Of a stretch of DNA of 64,000 bases, positions 48,342-57,306 are shown piece after piece (position 1 is the first letter of the stretch; each line of letters begins with the position of its first letter). This DNA is from Myxococcus virescens (GTDB lineage Bacteria > Myxococcota > Myxococcia > Myxococcales > Myxococcaceae): the NCBI RefSeq assembly GCF_900101905.1, contig NZ_FNAJ01000009.1, forward strand, positions 83,060-147,059, read 5' to 3'. A program made the position numbers and the translations under genes. Below the pieces are notes generated by a model. That model worked only from the letters and a program-made list of their open reading frames with translations, made no database searches and was not told where the DNA came from.

Positions 48342-48896
48342 CTACTTCGACTCGCTGAGCAGGCGCTCCTGGAAGAAGGCCGCCACCACCAGCGAGTGGG
48401 AGATGTGTCCTTCCAGGATGAGGCGCGGCAGGTCGGCGCGCGGGTGCAGCTCCACGGCGATGTCCTCGCCCGCGTCCTGCCGCCCCTCGTGCCGCTTCAC
48501 GCAGTCGAGCGCGAGGAAGTTGAAGCACACGTTGCCCTGGAACGCGGGGTTGGGGTGCACCTGGCCCACCGGCACCAGGCGGCCCGGCACGTAGCCTGTC
48601 TCCTCCTCCAGCTCGCGCGCCGCGGCCCGCTCCGGCGCTTCGCCCGGCTCCACGATTCCACCGGGGAGCTCCAGTGTGGATGCCTCGACGCCGAAGCGGA
48701 ACTGCCGCACCAGCACGAGCTGCGCGTCCGGCGTCACCGCGATGACGTTCACCCAGTCCGCGCAGTCGACCCGCACGCGCGGGTGTTCGTGGCCCGTGCG
48801 CGGGTCCGCCCACCAGTCCTCGCGCACCCGGGCGACGCTGAAGTCATGCTCCAGCCCTCGCCGCAGCCGGCGCCAGGGCTTCACCTCTCGAGCCAC
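48342..48896 (-). CDS. Nudix hydrolase, ADP-ribose pyrophosphatase-like
   Basis: The 184-aa product shows the Nudix box GGIVEPGEAPERAAARELEE followed by ETGY (about residues 79-102). Upstream LVLVRQFRFGVEASTLELPG and downstream QVHPNPAFQGNVCFNFLA fit the ADP-ribose pyrophosphatase-like subgroup. These clear ADP-ribose or related nucleoside diphosphates. It follows the SirB1-like gene on the same strand by 16 bp. Confidence 0.88.
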   Translation of the reverse strand: MAREVKPWRRLRRGLEHDFSVARVREDWWADPRTGHEHPRVRVDCADWVNVIAVTPDAQLVLVRQFRFGVEASTLELPGGIVEPGEAPERAAARELEEETGYVPGRLVPVGQVHPNPAFQGNVCFNFLALDCVKRHEGRQDAGEDIAVELHPRADLPRLILEGHISHSLVVAAFFQERLLSESK

Positions 48897-48912
48897 GTGA
48901 AAGTCCCTCCCG

Positions 48913-49767
48913 TCAGTTGAGCAGCGCGGCGCGCTCCCGAAGCTCGCGGGCCGTCATCTCCAGCCGGTCGCGGTCGGGGGCATCGGGCGAAAGCTCCAGG
49001 CAGCGCTCCACGTCCTTCAGCGCCGCGCGGTATGCCCCCAGGTTGCTGAGCAGCGCGGCACGGGTGCGCAGCTCGCCCGGGTGGTCCGGCGCCAGGAGCA
49101 GCAGCAGGTCCACCACCGCCAGCCCGCGCTCACAGTCCTCTCTGCCCAGGTACACGCGCCGCAGGTTGGACAGCATCCGGTACGTAATGAGCTCCACCGG
49201 CGCGGGCGCCAGCATGTTGCGGTCGAACTTGAGCTGCGGCGCCACGCGCTTGAGCAGCTCCTCGCAGCCGTGCTCGGTGAGGATGTCCCCTTGATGGAAC
49301 GGGTCCATGACCAGCTTGTGGTCTCCCGCGTCGTGGGCCACCAGGAAGTGGCCGGGGAAGGGGACGCCGTACAGGGAGATGCCCGCGCGACGCGCCACCT
49401 CCAGGTAGACGACGGACAACGTAATCGGCAGCCCCAGCTTCCGCTCCAGCACCTGGTCCAGGAAGCTGTTCTCCGGGGAGTGGTAGTCGTCCTCGTTGCC
49501 GCGGAAGCCCTCGATGTCCGCCAGCACGTGGCGCAAGGCGCGCAGCGGCGCCAGGACCTCGCCCTTCTCGCTCAGCCGCTCCGCCTCCACCTGCACCCGG
49601 CACGCGAGCACGTCCAGCATGTGCAGGCACCCCGGGGCGTCCAGCAGGGGCTTGTCCAGCGTGGCGATGGCCAGCGCCGCCAGGTCCAGCCGCGGGGGCT
49701 CCGCGGCCAGGGCCGACACCAGACGCTCCCGCGCCAACGGTGGGCTGAATCCAGAGGGAATGCTCAC
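48913..49767 (-). CDS. SirB1-like transglutaminase/TPR protein
   Basis: The 284-aa product has the SirB1 family core: LADIEGFRGNEDDYHSPENS, FLDQVLERKLGLPITLSVVY, VPFPGHFLVAHDAG and LVMDPFHQGDILT (about 85-170). C-terminal TPR-like helices (YRMLSNLRRVYLGREDCERG) follow. The transglutaminase-type Cys is not visible in the expected place (ITLSVVYLEVARRAG), so it may not be a protease. It lies upstream of the Nudix gene. Confidence 0.87.
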   Translation of the reverse strand: MSIPSGFSPPLARERLVSALAAEPPRLDLAALAIATLDKPLLDAPGCLHMLDVLACRVQVEAERLSEKGEVLAPLRALRHVLADIEGFRGNEDDYHSPENSFLDQVLERKLGLPITLSVVYLEVARRAGISLYGVPFPGHFLVAHDAGDHKLVMDPFHQGDILTEHGCEELLKRVAPQLKFDRNMLAPAPVELITYRMLSNLRRVYLGREDCERGLAVVDLLLLLAPDHPGELRTRAALLSNLGAYRAALKDVERCLELSPDAPDRDRLEMTARELRERAALLN

Positions 49768-49821
49768 GGCGAGAACCAGTAACCCACGAGGGCCCGGACG
49801 GCAAAGGCAGGCGGCCGAGCG

Positions 49822-50097
49822 TCAGAATGCTGGAGGTTCAAGCGGCAGCCGTCCCTTGATTTCCGCCCGCAGGGCAATCTGGGCCGCAATCAGCCCGGAC
49901 AGGATTCCATCCTCGAACTCAAATGTAGGATGTTCCTTGAGCTCCGGGAAGTCGTGGGAATTGCGCACCTCCTCCGGGGAGATGTTGGGCACGGCTTCGC
50001 GGGCCAGGCGCAGCACCTTGGCCTGCTGCTGGGAAATCATCTTCTCGAAGAGCTGGGTGGACAGCTGCAGCATCTCTTCGGCCATCTGCTCCGTCAT
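49822..50097 (-). CDS. Small helical protein of unknown function
   Basis: I place the start at ATG 50097 (91 aa), 7 nt after the stop of the YiiX-like gene. An opening to 50199 overlaps that gene. The protein is nearly all helix (MTEQMAEEMLQLSTQLFEKM; FPELKEHPTFEFEDGILSGL). No family is recognised. It is probably cotranscribed with the YiiX-like gene. Confidence 0.65.
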   Translation of the reverse strand: MTEQMAEEMLQLSTQLFEKMISQQQAKVLRLAREAVPNISPEEVRNSHDFPELKEHPTFEFEDGILSGLIAAQIALRAEIKGRLPLEPPAF

Positions 50098-50104
50098 CGT
50101 GTGT

Positions 50105-51679
50105 CTACTCCTGGGCGATGTCCCACTTGGCACGGCGGTAGCTGTAACGGAAAGCGGTGGCGTCCGCCTCCCTGGCGTTGCCTTCCGCCTCCCGGCCATC
50201 CAGGAAGGCCACGAAGTCCAGCTGCCGGTCCTCGCGCCCGTATTCCGCGTCGAAGAGGCGGACCAGCTCGTTGGCGGGCAGGGTGCGGCGGCCGGCCACG
50301 CTGACCAGGGGGATGCGCAGGCCCGTCATGTCGCCCGCGGGAGCGTAGGACTTCCACACCAGCTCCGTGCACACGAGCGTCTGGTCGGAGAAGAAGTCGA
50401 AGTCGAAGTCATACGGGCGGCCATGGAAGGTGAAGGCGCGCACGATGGCGCGGGCCTTCTCCAGGCGGGACAGGCGCGGGCGCATGACGCCCAGGTAGTC
50501 CACGCGCAGGCCGTGCTCCAGGCCGGTGAAGGACACGCCTTCGCTGATGGATTCGATGATGCGCAGGGGGTCGCCGTGCGCGTCGTTGCCGGTGTATTCG
50601 GCCCACTTGGCGGGGAAGGCGCGCGCCAGGTGCTGGGTGAGTGAGGCCGGTGCGCCGGGGAGGGTGGCCACCCAGGCCTTCACGTCCGCGTCCTCGTCGA
50701 AGTACGCGCCGAGCTGGGCGGGCGTGCCGATGAAGAGCTCCGCGTGTGGCCAGAATCCCGGCAGGCCGATGTTGGAGAGGTACCAGTTCTGCCGGGCCAC
50801 CACGATGTCGCCGGGCTCCATCTTCTCCAGCAGGGACAGGGCCTGCTCGCGGGAGATGAGCGGCTGGCCCACGCGCCGCACGCGGGTGTCGCCCATCCAT
50901 TCGGCCACCGCGCGCTGCACGGGGAAGAAGGCGCGCTGCGCGGTGTCCGCCGTCAGGTCCGCCGTGGCCTTGGCGAAGAGCGTGGCGCCGCGCCGGGTGA
51001 GCAGTCCCTTCGCCACCTTGCTGTTGTGCTTCATCTCCTGCAGCAGCCAGGGCACGCGCGGGGCGTCCAGCGCGCCGGCCTTCACCAGCAGCGGGCGGAG
51101 CTGTTCCTTGTATCCATCCCCCGTGAGCAGCTGGGTGCTGGTGGAGACGTGGATGGCCTTGTCCTTGAACCGGGCGAAGGCGCGCGCGGGCAGGCCGTAC
51201 TCGGGCGCGGGCTCGTCCAGCAGCACCTCGAGCTGCTTCTTGCCCAGGGTGAGCTCCGCGTAGGTGAGGCCGTGGGCCAGCGCCGTGGTGAGCGCGCCGT
51301 GGGTGAGGAGGAAGCCCCAGGCGTGCTTCTTCGGATGCGCGTGGGCGGGCACCTTCACGAAGTCCCAGTAGCGCTGGCGGATGACCTCCACGGACACGAA
51401 GTAGTCGAAGAAGGCCGCCCAGGTGCTGAGCAGCAACTGCTTCTGGTCCGGCGTGTACGGCACGCTCTGCTTCTGCAGGTACACGGCGCGCGACTGCTTC
51501 ACGGCCTCCTGCAGCCCACGCAGGCCCCGGACGTGGCGCTCCAACAGCGCGAGGTCCGTCTGTGCCTGGGCGACGAAGGCCGCTTCGTCCAGGGCGAAGA
51601 CGTCATGGATGGGCGGCGGGGCGGCGGCGGGCGTACTGGCGAGCGTGAGCCAGGCAAGCAGCAGGGGCGCGGCGGACAT
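50105..51679 (-). CDS. YiiX-like permuted NlpC/P60 (papain-fold) exported protein
   Basis: From ATG 51679 the product is 524 aa with signal peptide SAAPLLLAWLTLASTPAAA. The first 270 residues are helical. The C-terminal part has the permuted papain-like pattern: GDIVVARQNWYLSNIG and GFWPHAELFIG (catalytic His about 335), then VCTELVWKSYAPAGD (catalytic Cys about 452). YiiX-type proteins are thought to act on lipid- or amide-linked substrates of the envelope; activity is not proven. The upstream 160 bp to 51882 is divergent with a plus-strand gene and must contain promoters for both. Confidence 0.82.
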   Translation of the reverse strand: MSAAPLLLAWLTLASTPAAAPPPIHDVFALDEAAFVAQAQTDLALLERHVRGLRGLQEAVKQSRAVYLQKQSVPYTPDQKQLLLSTWAAFFDYFVSVEVIRQRYWDFVKVPAHAHPKKHAWGFLLTHGALTTALAHGLTYAELTLGKKQLEVLLDEPAPEYGLPARAFARFKDKAIHVSTSTQLLTGDGYKEQLRPLLVKAGALDAPRVPWLLQEMKHNSKVAKGLLTRRGATLFAKATADLTADTAQRAFFPVQRAVAEWMGDTRVRRVGQPLISREQALSLLEKMEPGDIVVARQNWYLSNIGLPGFWPHAELFIGTPAQLGAYFDEDADVKAWVATLPGAPASLTQHLARAFPAKWAEYTGNDAHGDPLRIIESISEGVSFTGLEHGLRVDYLGVMRPRLSRLEKARAIVRAFTFHGRPYDFDFDFFSDQTLVCTELVWKSYAPAGDMTGLRIPLVSVAGRRTLPANELVRLFDAEYGREDRQLDFVAFLDGREAEGNAREADATAFRYSYRRAKWDIAQE

Positions 51680-51882
51680 GGGGTGTGGGACTCCTGCGAG
51701 GAAGGCGTCGCGGGACGACACCTTAGCCGGGAAGGGGCCAGGGCGGCTGTCCCCCTGCCTGGACAGGGGCTGGGACGGGGGCGCCCCGGGTGGTCCCGCG
51801 CCCCGGCCATCCCCACGTTGTCATTGCACACGAACGCACCGGTGCCGGGGCCAGCGCGCCCCGGCAGAAAGGCAGACAGACG

Positions 51883-52203
51883 ATGGCTTATGGACTCGCG
51901 GAGGATCCAGCGCTCTCCATCACCCCGCACCTCGACGCGGTGGAGTACCCCGTCGAACGGGAGCAACTGGCGGCGGCTGCCGCTGACGCAGGCGCCCCCC
52001 CCGACGTCATCAACCTCTTCAAGTGCCTGCCGCGCCGCGAGTACGCCACCCGCGAGGCCGTGCAGCGGGACCTCTCCGAGGCGTCCCGTCGCTCCGCCCT
52101 GGGGGGCTCGAGGGACGACGATGACGGGGTGAACCGGGACCGCCGCAACATCGGGCGGGACGCGGTGGAGGATGCACCGGACGGCCAGACGCGTCATCCG
52201 TGA
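51883..52203 (+). CDS. DUF2795-domain protein
   Basis: From ATG 51883 the product is 106 aa; AAAGGCAGAC lies upstream. The segment DAGAPPDVINLFKCLPRREY followed by ATREAVQRDLSEASRR (about 38-73) has the DUF2795 pattern, a short helical domain of unknown function. The C-terminal part is acidic and low complexity (GGSRDDDDGVNRDRRN). Confidence 0.7.
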   Translation: MAYGLAEDPALSITPHLDAVEYPVEREQLAAAAADAGAPPDVINLFKCLPRREYATREAVQRDLSEASRRSALGGSRDDDDGVNRDRRNIGRDAVEDAPDGQTRHP

Positions 52204-52281
52204 ACCGGTGGGCGTTGGGAAGGGGATGCCTGGTGGAAGCGCTCGCGGGCGCGGGCGCTTTCTGCCAGCGTGCGACCGCGC

Positions 52282-53187
52282 ATGCGTCCCGGCCCCTTGA
52301 CGTCCAGTCTCCTCCTGTCACTGACCGCCATTGCCTGCAGCCACAAGGCGCCGCTCTCCGTGTCGCCTTCGGAGCCGCGGCCGGCGTCGGTGCGACTGGA
52401 CTTCCAGCCCCCCGTGGACCGCGTGCTCACGGAGACGCAGCGCAGCGTGCGCTCGGTGGAGCGGCAGGGTGACACCCTTCGCGAGGAAGCGGAGCTGACC
52501 ACGCAGACGCGCTTCACGCCCTCCGAAGGGGGCTGGCTGCTGGCGCAGGCGGTGCCGCGCTCGCGCCTGACGCGCAACGGTCAGGAGGTACCCACCGGCG
52601 TGGCGGACGTGCTGGCGCGCTTCACGCTGCAGGCGTGGCTGGCGGCGGATGGCACCTTCGTGAAGCTGGTGGCCCCCGAAGCCGCGCAGGAGGCGCTCCG
52701 CCAGGTGGCGCCCGCGGGCACGGAGGCGGGCGTGTTGGCGCGCTTCTTCGAACCCGAGGCCCTGGAGACGCGGGCGCGGCGCGAGTGGGAGGTGAAGTTC
52801 GCCGGCCTCTTCCAGCGCAACCTCGTGGAGGGCCAGCAGAGCTGGGTGGTGGACCTGGTGCCCGTGGGGGACAGCCAGGTGGCCTACGTGCTGGAGCGCA
52901 CGGTTCAAGGCACGCGGGACACGCCGCTGGGAGACGCGGTGGTGCTGGGCCTGCGCTGCCTGGACGCGGTGCCGGAGGATGCGCCGGACGCGCTGTGGGA
53001 GGCGTGGGTGATGGCGGGCCGGCCGGAGCTGACGCCGGGCGTGTCTTGCGAGGGAGAGCAGCTGGTGGGCCGGGGGCGCTTCATGCCCGTGCGCCGCCAG
53101 CTCACGGTGAGGGCGACGGTGGCGGGCGAGGCGTGGACTGTCACGACGGAGACCCGGGCAGAGGGGCTCCAGGAGGAGGCGCGATGA
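52282..53187 (+). CDS. Lipoprotein of unknown function
   Basis: From ATG 52282 the product is 301 aa (GTG 52270 adds four residues). The signal has lipobox TAIAC at about residue 19. The mature domain is beta-rich, with LDFQPPVDRVLTETQRSVRS, LTTQTRFTPSEGGWLLAQAV and a C-terminal strand pair GRFMPVRRQLTVRATVAGEA. The pattern resembles a lipocalin-like or LolA-like half-barrel, but I cannot name a family. Its stop overlaps the start of the CoA-binding gene (ATGA). Confidence 0.75.
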   Translation: MRPGPLTSSLLLSLTAIACSHKAPLSVSPSEPRPASVRLDFQPPVDRVLTETQRSVRSVERQGDTLREEAELTTQTRFTPSEGGWLLAQAVPRSRLTRNGQEVPTGVADVLARFTLQAWLAADGTFVKLVAPEAAQEALRQVAPAGTEAGVLARFFEPEALETRARREWEVKFAGLFQRNLVEGQQSWVVDLVPVGDSQVAYVLERTVQGTRDTPLGDAVVLGLRCLDAVPEDAPDALWEAWVMAGRPELTPGVSCEGEQLVGRGRFMPVRRQLTVRATVAGEAWTVTTETRAEGLQEEAR

Positions 53188-53627
53188 GCTGGGAGCAGAA
53201 CCTCATCGAGGACGAAGCGGGTGTGGAGCGCGTGGTGAAGAGCGCCCGGCGGGTGGCGGTGCTGGGCATCAAGACGGAGCAGCAGTCAGGGCAGCCGGCC
53301 TACTACGTGCCGGACTACCTGGCGCGCTCGGGCGTGGAGGTGGTGCCCGTGCCCGTCTACTACCCGGACGTGACACACATCCTGGGCAAGCCGGTGTTCC
53401 GGCGGCTGACGGATGTGCCCGGCGACCTGGACCTGGTGGACGTGTTCCGCCGGCCGCAGGACATCGACGGGCACGTGGACGAGCTCATCGCCAAGAAGCC
53501 GAAGGCGGTGTGGTTCCAGTCCGGCATCCGCAACGACGCCGCGGCGGAGAAGCTGGCGAAGGCGGGCATCCAGGTGGTGCAGGACCGCTGCCTGATGGTG
53601 GACCACCGCCGCTACGGCGGGCGGTAG
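53184..53627 (+). CDS. CoA-binding-domain protein (YccU-like)
   Basis: The 147-aa product starts at ATG 53184 in the previous stop. It shows the Rossmann-type CoA-binding pattern: SARRVAVLGIKTEQQSGQPA (in place of the usual SxKP), VVPVPVYYPDVTHILGKPVF, LDLVDVFRRPQDIDGHVDEL and VWFQSGIRNDAAAEKLAKAG, ending in RCLMVDHRR. It binds CoA in homologues; cellular role unknown. Overlap with the lipoprotein gene suggests co-translation. Confidence 0.87.
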   Translation: MSWEQNLIEDEAGVERVVKSARRVAVLGIKTEQQSGQPAYYVPDYLARSGVEVVPVPVYYPDVTHILGKPVFRRLTDVPGDLDLVDVFRRPQDIDGHVDELIAKKPKAVWFQSGIRNDAAAEKLAKAGIQVVQDRCLMVDHRRYGGR

Positions 53628-53698
53628 TCACTTCGCCGCCAGGAGACGCACCCCCACCCGTCCTGAGGCGGAAGGTGGGGGCGTGCCGGGAATCCGGC

Positions 53699-55312
53699 TC
53701 AGTAGTCGCCCGCGATGACCTTGGGCAGGGCCCGGCGCAGGTCCGGCAGCGGGCCAATCTGGCGCGTGTTCGCGGGTTGCGGCGTGCCGTTGGCGCGCAG
53801 CAGCGAGCGCATCTGCGTGCTGGTCAGACGTCGCCCGTTGGCCAGGGCCACGCCCTGCGCGCTGGCGGCGGCGCCCACCACGATGGGGGACGCGCTGGAG
53901 GTGCCGCTGAAGCTGGACGTGTAGAACTGGTCCTCGCCATGGCTGGCGCCGAACACGTTGCCGTAGCCCATGGTGTAGACGCGCTCACCCCAGCCATGCA
54001 CGTCCACGCGGCTGCCGAAGTTCGTCCAGCACATGGGCAGGCGCGTGGTGGCCGTGCTGCCACCCACGATGATGGCCCCCGAGTCCCGGGTGTTGCGGTT
54101 GAACACGCTCCCGTACGCGGGCGCATCCAGGTCGGCGCTGCCGTTGCCCGCCGCTTCCACGACGATGACGCCGTTGGCGGTGGCCGTTTTGATGGCGTCG
54201 TAGTTGGCCTGCCAGTACTCCATCGCGATGTAGTCGCACTGGGAGGTGTTGCACGAGCACGCCGTGCCGTCCGAGGGGCCGCGGGCGTGCAGCTCGATGA
54301 GGACGATGCCACCCAGACCCGCGGCCGTGGCCGCCCTGGTGATGGCGCTCGCCGTGCTCTGGGCACCGATGGCCTCGTAGCCCGCCTTGGCCTGGTGCGC
54401 GATGCCCGACACGCCATAGGCGTTGCGCGCGCCCACGATTTCACCCAGCACCGCCGTGCCGTGGTCGCGCCAGCTCCGGTCGGTGTACTGGGTGCCGCCC
54501 ATGTGGAAGAGGTCGGGCATGTCCTCGTGCGTGGTGCGCCACCCGCCCTCGATGTCCACCACCTTCACGTTCTGCCCCTGGCCGTTGCGGACCGTCCACG
54601 CGTACTTCGCGTCGATGCCCTCAGGCGCGGCGTTGAGGTAGCCCTGGTTGTTCTCGTAGAGCGGCGTGACGGGGGGGAGGTCCGCCGCGGCCAGCAGGCT
54701 GCGCACTGCCGCGTCCATGCCGAAGTCCACCATGGCCGGCTCGGGGGGCGGCTCGGCGTAGGCCACCTCGACACCGTCCAGGCTGTTGAGCGCGGCGACC
54801 AGGTCGGCCACGCGCTCGGACGTGGTGCCCGGCATCAGGGGGACTTCGAAGTACAGGTTCAGGTCCGCCAGTTGCTCACCGCTCTGCCGCTCCCCGGAGG
54901 CCTTGCGCGCCTCCAGCGTGGACTCGGCTTCGTCGAACAGGCGGGCCATGGCGCCAATACGGGGCGCGCGCTCCAGCAGTGACGTCACATGGCCCAGGTC
55001 CGCCTCCAGGCGCGCATCACCCAGCCCACGTCCAGCCAGCAGCGAGCGCTCCGCGGCGTCCCGGTCCGACGACAGGGCCACCAACCGCTGGTCGCGCAGG
55101 CGCACCCGGCTGCCTTCGTGGAACTTCACCACGATGCGCTCCACGTAGGTGTCCCCGGCCAGCTCGCGGCCGGTGGGCTTGGTGACGGGCGCGCGCGGCT
55201 TCAAGGACTTCGCGGGAGGCGCCGCCACCGCCGAGGGAGCGAAGGCGAGCACGGACAGGGACAGCATCGCGTACCGCAGGGGGCGCATCGACAGGAGCGA
55301 CGACATCGGCAT
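53699..55312 (-). CDS. Subtilisin-like (S8) exported protease
   Basis: From ATG 55312 the product is 537 aa; GGAGG 6 nt upstream decides this over the ATG at 55327. A signal peptide (LRYAMLSLSVLAFAPSAVAA) is followed by a propeptide-like domain to about 210. Catalytic residues: Asp in KVVDIEGGW (about 270), His in WRDHGTAVLGE (about 300), oxyanion Asn in EAAGNGSAD (about 394), Ser in FSGTSSASPIVVG (about 461). A small Cys cluster (TACSCNTSQCDY) inside the catalytic domain is unusual. It is likely a secreted protease, fitting a predator. Confidence 0.94.
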   Translation of the reverse strand: MPMSSLLSMRPLRYAMLSLSVLAFAPSAVAAPPAKSLKPRAPVTKPTGRELAGDTYVERIVVKFHEGSRVRLRDQRLVALSSDRDAAERSLLAGRGLGDARLEADLGHVTSLLERAPRIGAMARLFDEAESTLEARKASGERQSGEQLADLNLYFEVPLMPGTTSERVADLVAALNSLDGVEVAYAEPPPEPAMVDFGMDAAVRSLLAAADLPPVTPLYENNQGYLNAAPEGIDAKYAWTVRNGQGQNVKVVDIEGGWRTTHEDMPDLFHMGGTQYTDRSWRDHGTAVLGEIVGARNAYGVSGIAHQAKAGYEAIGAQSTASAITRAATAAGLGGIVLIELHARGPSDGTACSCNTSQCDYIAMEYWQANYDAIKTATANGVIVVEAAGNGSADLDAPAYGSVFNRNTRDSGAIIVGGSTATTRLPMCWTNFGSRVDVHGWGERVYTMGYGNVFGASHGEDQFYTSSFSGTSSASPIVVGAAASAQGVALANGRRLTSTQMRSLLRANGTPQPANTRQIGPLPDLRRALPKVIAGDY

Positions 55313-55604
55313 GGACAGCCTCCACATCGGAAGAGGGGACGGCCGTGGCCCGGGTCCACTTGCACAGTGGACGGGTTCACACGGGTATCTTGCATTTCGG
55401 GTCTGTCGCGAAATGAGGAGCCCGCCTCCGTGTCCGTCCGGAAGCCGACATCGGCGTGCCCTGGTGGAGGAGACGCGCGCCCGTGTCGACGGCGTGCGTC
55501 ACTGGCGAGGGAGCGTCTCTCATGGAATTGTGGCTCCGCCCTGGAACCGGCTCTTCGCCGCGGCGGGGGACAAGGGCGGTCTTCCGTCCTGGGAGCATCG
55601 GTCG

Positions 55605-56315
55605 ATGAGGGTCGCAGGCGTGTTGGGGCAGGGGCTGCTGGTGGCCTTCCGGTGGATGGGCGTGGGGCTTTGGGGCGCGCTGAAAGGCGGAGCGCTCTTC
55701 GGTCTGGTGGGGTTGGCGGTGGGCGCGGCCACCTACGCGTTGCCCCGGTGGCTGGGCGTCCCGCCCGCGCCCACGTGGCTCGTCATTCTGAGCGCGGTGG
55801 TGCCGCCGCTGGCCTTGTCGGTGGCGGGTGGCTACGCGTTCATGCTGCTGGCGGTGTCGGGGCGGCTGGCCGATGAAGCCCGCGAGCGCGGCGTGGTGGC
55901 CCGCGTCTATGCCGTGCTCAAGCCCGTCACGGTGCAGGTGGCGCGGCGGCTCCAGGGCTCGGGCTCACTCTCGCGCGAGGAGTTGTCGCGCGTCGTGAAC
56001 GAGTCGATGAGCGAGCATCTGCGGCAGGCCGAGCAGGCCCGGGGTGAAGCGCCGTCCTCGCGCATGGCGGAGGTGGAGCGCTTCCTCATGGAGCAGTCCC
56101 GCCGCGTCCTGGGCGTGCTGGCGCTGCGCGCCGTCGTCTCCGCGCCGGACACCGCCACCGCGGTGCGGAACCTGGAGACGCTGGGCATCGAGCGCGTGGA
56201 GATGACGCTGGTGGAGACGCTGGAGGACCTCTTCTTCCTCCAGGTGTTGCTGGCCTTCGGGGCGGGCGTGCTCGTGGCGGCCACGCCCGCGCTGCTCATG
56301 GTGTGGCTGCGCTGA
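55605..56315 (+). CDS. Membrane protein of unknown function
   Basis: From ATG 55605 the product is 236 aa. TM helices at about 15-45 (LWGALKGGALFGLVGLAVGA), about 50-85 and at the C-terminus (VLLAFGAGVLVAATPALLM), with a charged helical middle (RLADEARERGVVARVYAVLK; EVERFLMEQSRRVLGVLALR). No family is recognised. The upstream 290 bp (55313-55604) hold no supported gene; promoters for the protease and this gene must lie there. Confidence 0.72.
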   Translation: MRVAGVLGQGLLVAFRWMGVGLWGALKGGALFGLVGLAVGAATYALPRWLGVPPAPTWLVILSAVVPPLALSVAGGYAFMLLAVSGRLADEARERGVVARVYAVLKPVTVQVARRLQGSGSLSREELSRVVNESMSEHLRQAEQARGEAPSSRMAEVERFLMEQSRRVLGVLALRAVVSAPDTATAVRNLETLGIERVEMTLVETLEDLFFLQVLLAFGAGVLVAATPALLMVWLR

Positions 56316-56318
56316 GGC

Positions 56319-57209
56319 TCACCACTCCGCCTGCGCGAAGGGGACCGGAGGCCGTGCCAGGGCGCGCTCCGCGGCCAGCTTCGCCTGGTCCAGCGCGTCG
56401 AAGCCGCGCTCCATGGTGGTGGGAGACACGGGCGGCAGGTTGGAGACGACGACGTAGACGGGCACCTGCTTCTGCTCCAGCACGGTGAGCTGGAGGCGGA
56501 AGTGGTCCTGGCGCAGCGCCGCCGAGCCCGCGGCCAGCCCCTGCGCGTAGGCCATGGGGCCGCCCACCACCTTGCGCGTCTTGCTGGGCAGGTAGTGCAC
56601 GAGGATGGCGTCCAGCTCCTTGCCCACGGCGCTCTCGTGCAGCGACAGCGCGGGCGCCTTGTCCACCAGGCCACCGTCCCAGTACAGGCTGCCCTCCAGG
56701 GGCACCGCGCGGAACAGGCCGGGGTAGGCACACGTCGCGTGGACGCGCGGGGCCAGCTCGCCCGAGGTGAACACATCGTGGCTGCCCAGCGTGAGGTTGG
56801 CGCCCACCAGCAGCAGCGGGTGTGGCAGCTCCTCGAAGGTGCGCACCGGCAGCGTGGCATCCAGCAGCTTGCGGAAGCGCTCACCCTTGAGCAGGCCCGT
56901 CAGGCCGTGTCCCGCCGCGTCCGCGTTGAGCACCGCGCCAATGGGGTCCGGGTCCCAGAAGTTGGCGCGCGTCTGGCGCAGCACCAGCTCCTCCACGTCA
57001 CGCACCGGCGTGCCCGCGGCGGCATAGGCCGCCACCATTCCGCCCGCGGATGTACCCGCGTAGGCATGAGGACTGAGGCCCGCGGCGGCCAGGCCCTTGA
57101 GGAAGCCCGCGTGACCGTAGAAGCCGAAATATCCAGCGGAGAGGACGAGTCCGAAGCGCTTGCCGGCGAGCAGCTCGTGGAGGGTCGGGGTGTGGGTGGG
57201 AGTCGCCAT
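56319..57209 (-). CDS. Patatin-like phospholipase
   Basis: From ATG 57209 the product is 296 aa. Patatin motifs: GLVLSAGYFGFYGHAGFLKG (oxyanion region), GTSAGGMVAAYAAAG (catalytic Ser about residue 50), and DGGLVDKAPALS (catalytic Asp about 167, in DG-G/A). These hydrolyse lipids or act as intracellular lipases. No signal peptide is visible. It is convergent with the 55605 gene (3-bp gap) and divergent from sahR. Confidence 0.92.
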   Translation of the reverse strand: MATPTHTPTLHELLAGKRFGLVLSAGYFGFYGHAGFLKGLAAAGLSPHAYAGTSAGGMVAAYAAAGTPVRDVEELVLRQTRANFWDPDPIGAVLNADAAGHGLTGLLKGERFRKLLDATLPVRTFEELPHPLLLVGANLTLGSHDVFTSGELAPRVHATCAYPGLFRAVPLEGSLYWDGGLVDKAPALSLHESAVGKELDAILVHYLPSKTRKVVGGPMAYAQGLAAGSAALRQDHFRLQLTVLEQKQVPVYVVVSNLPPVSPTTMERGFDALDQAKLAAERALARPPVPFAQAEW

Positions 57210-57281
57210 GCTTCGCCCTGTACGCGACTGTCGGGGCACAGGCAACGCGTCGCGTCTAGAGAGTGCTGGCCTTGTGCCCGG

Positions 57282-57299
57282 CATCGACATATGTTGATG
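57282..57299. promoter_or_regulatory. SahR-type operator
   Basis: CATCGACATATGTTGATG is an 18-bp palindrome with one mismatch pair, ending 7 bp before the sahR ATG. Operators of the SAH-sensing ArsR regulator SahR are ATCAA-type palindromes of similar length. A repressor here would block the sahR-metH transcript. The patatin gene start is 72 bp away on the other strand. Confidence 0.65.
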
Positions 57300-57306
57300 C
57301 GGCGAT

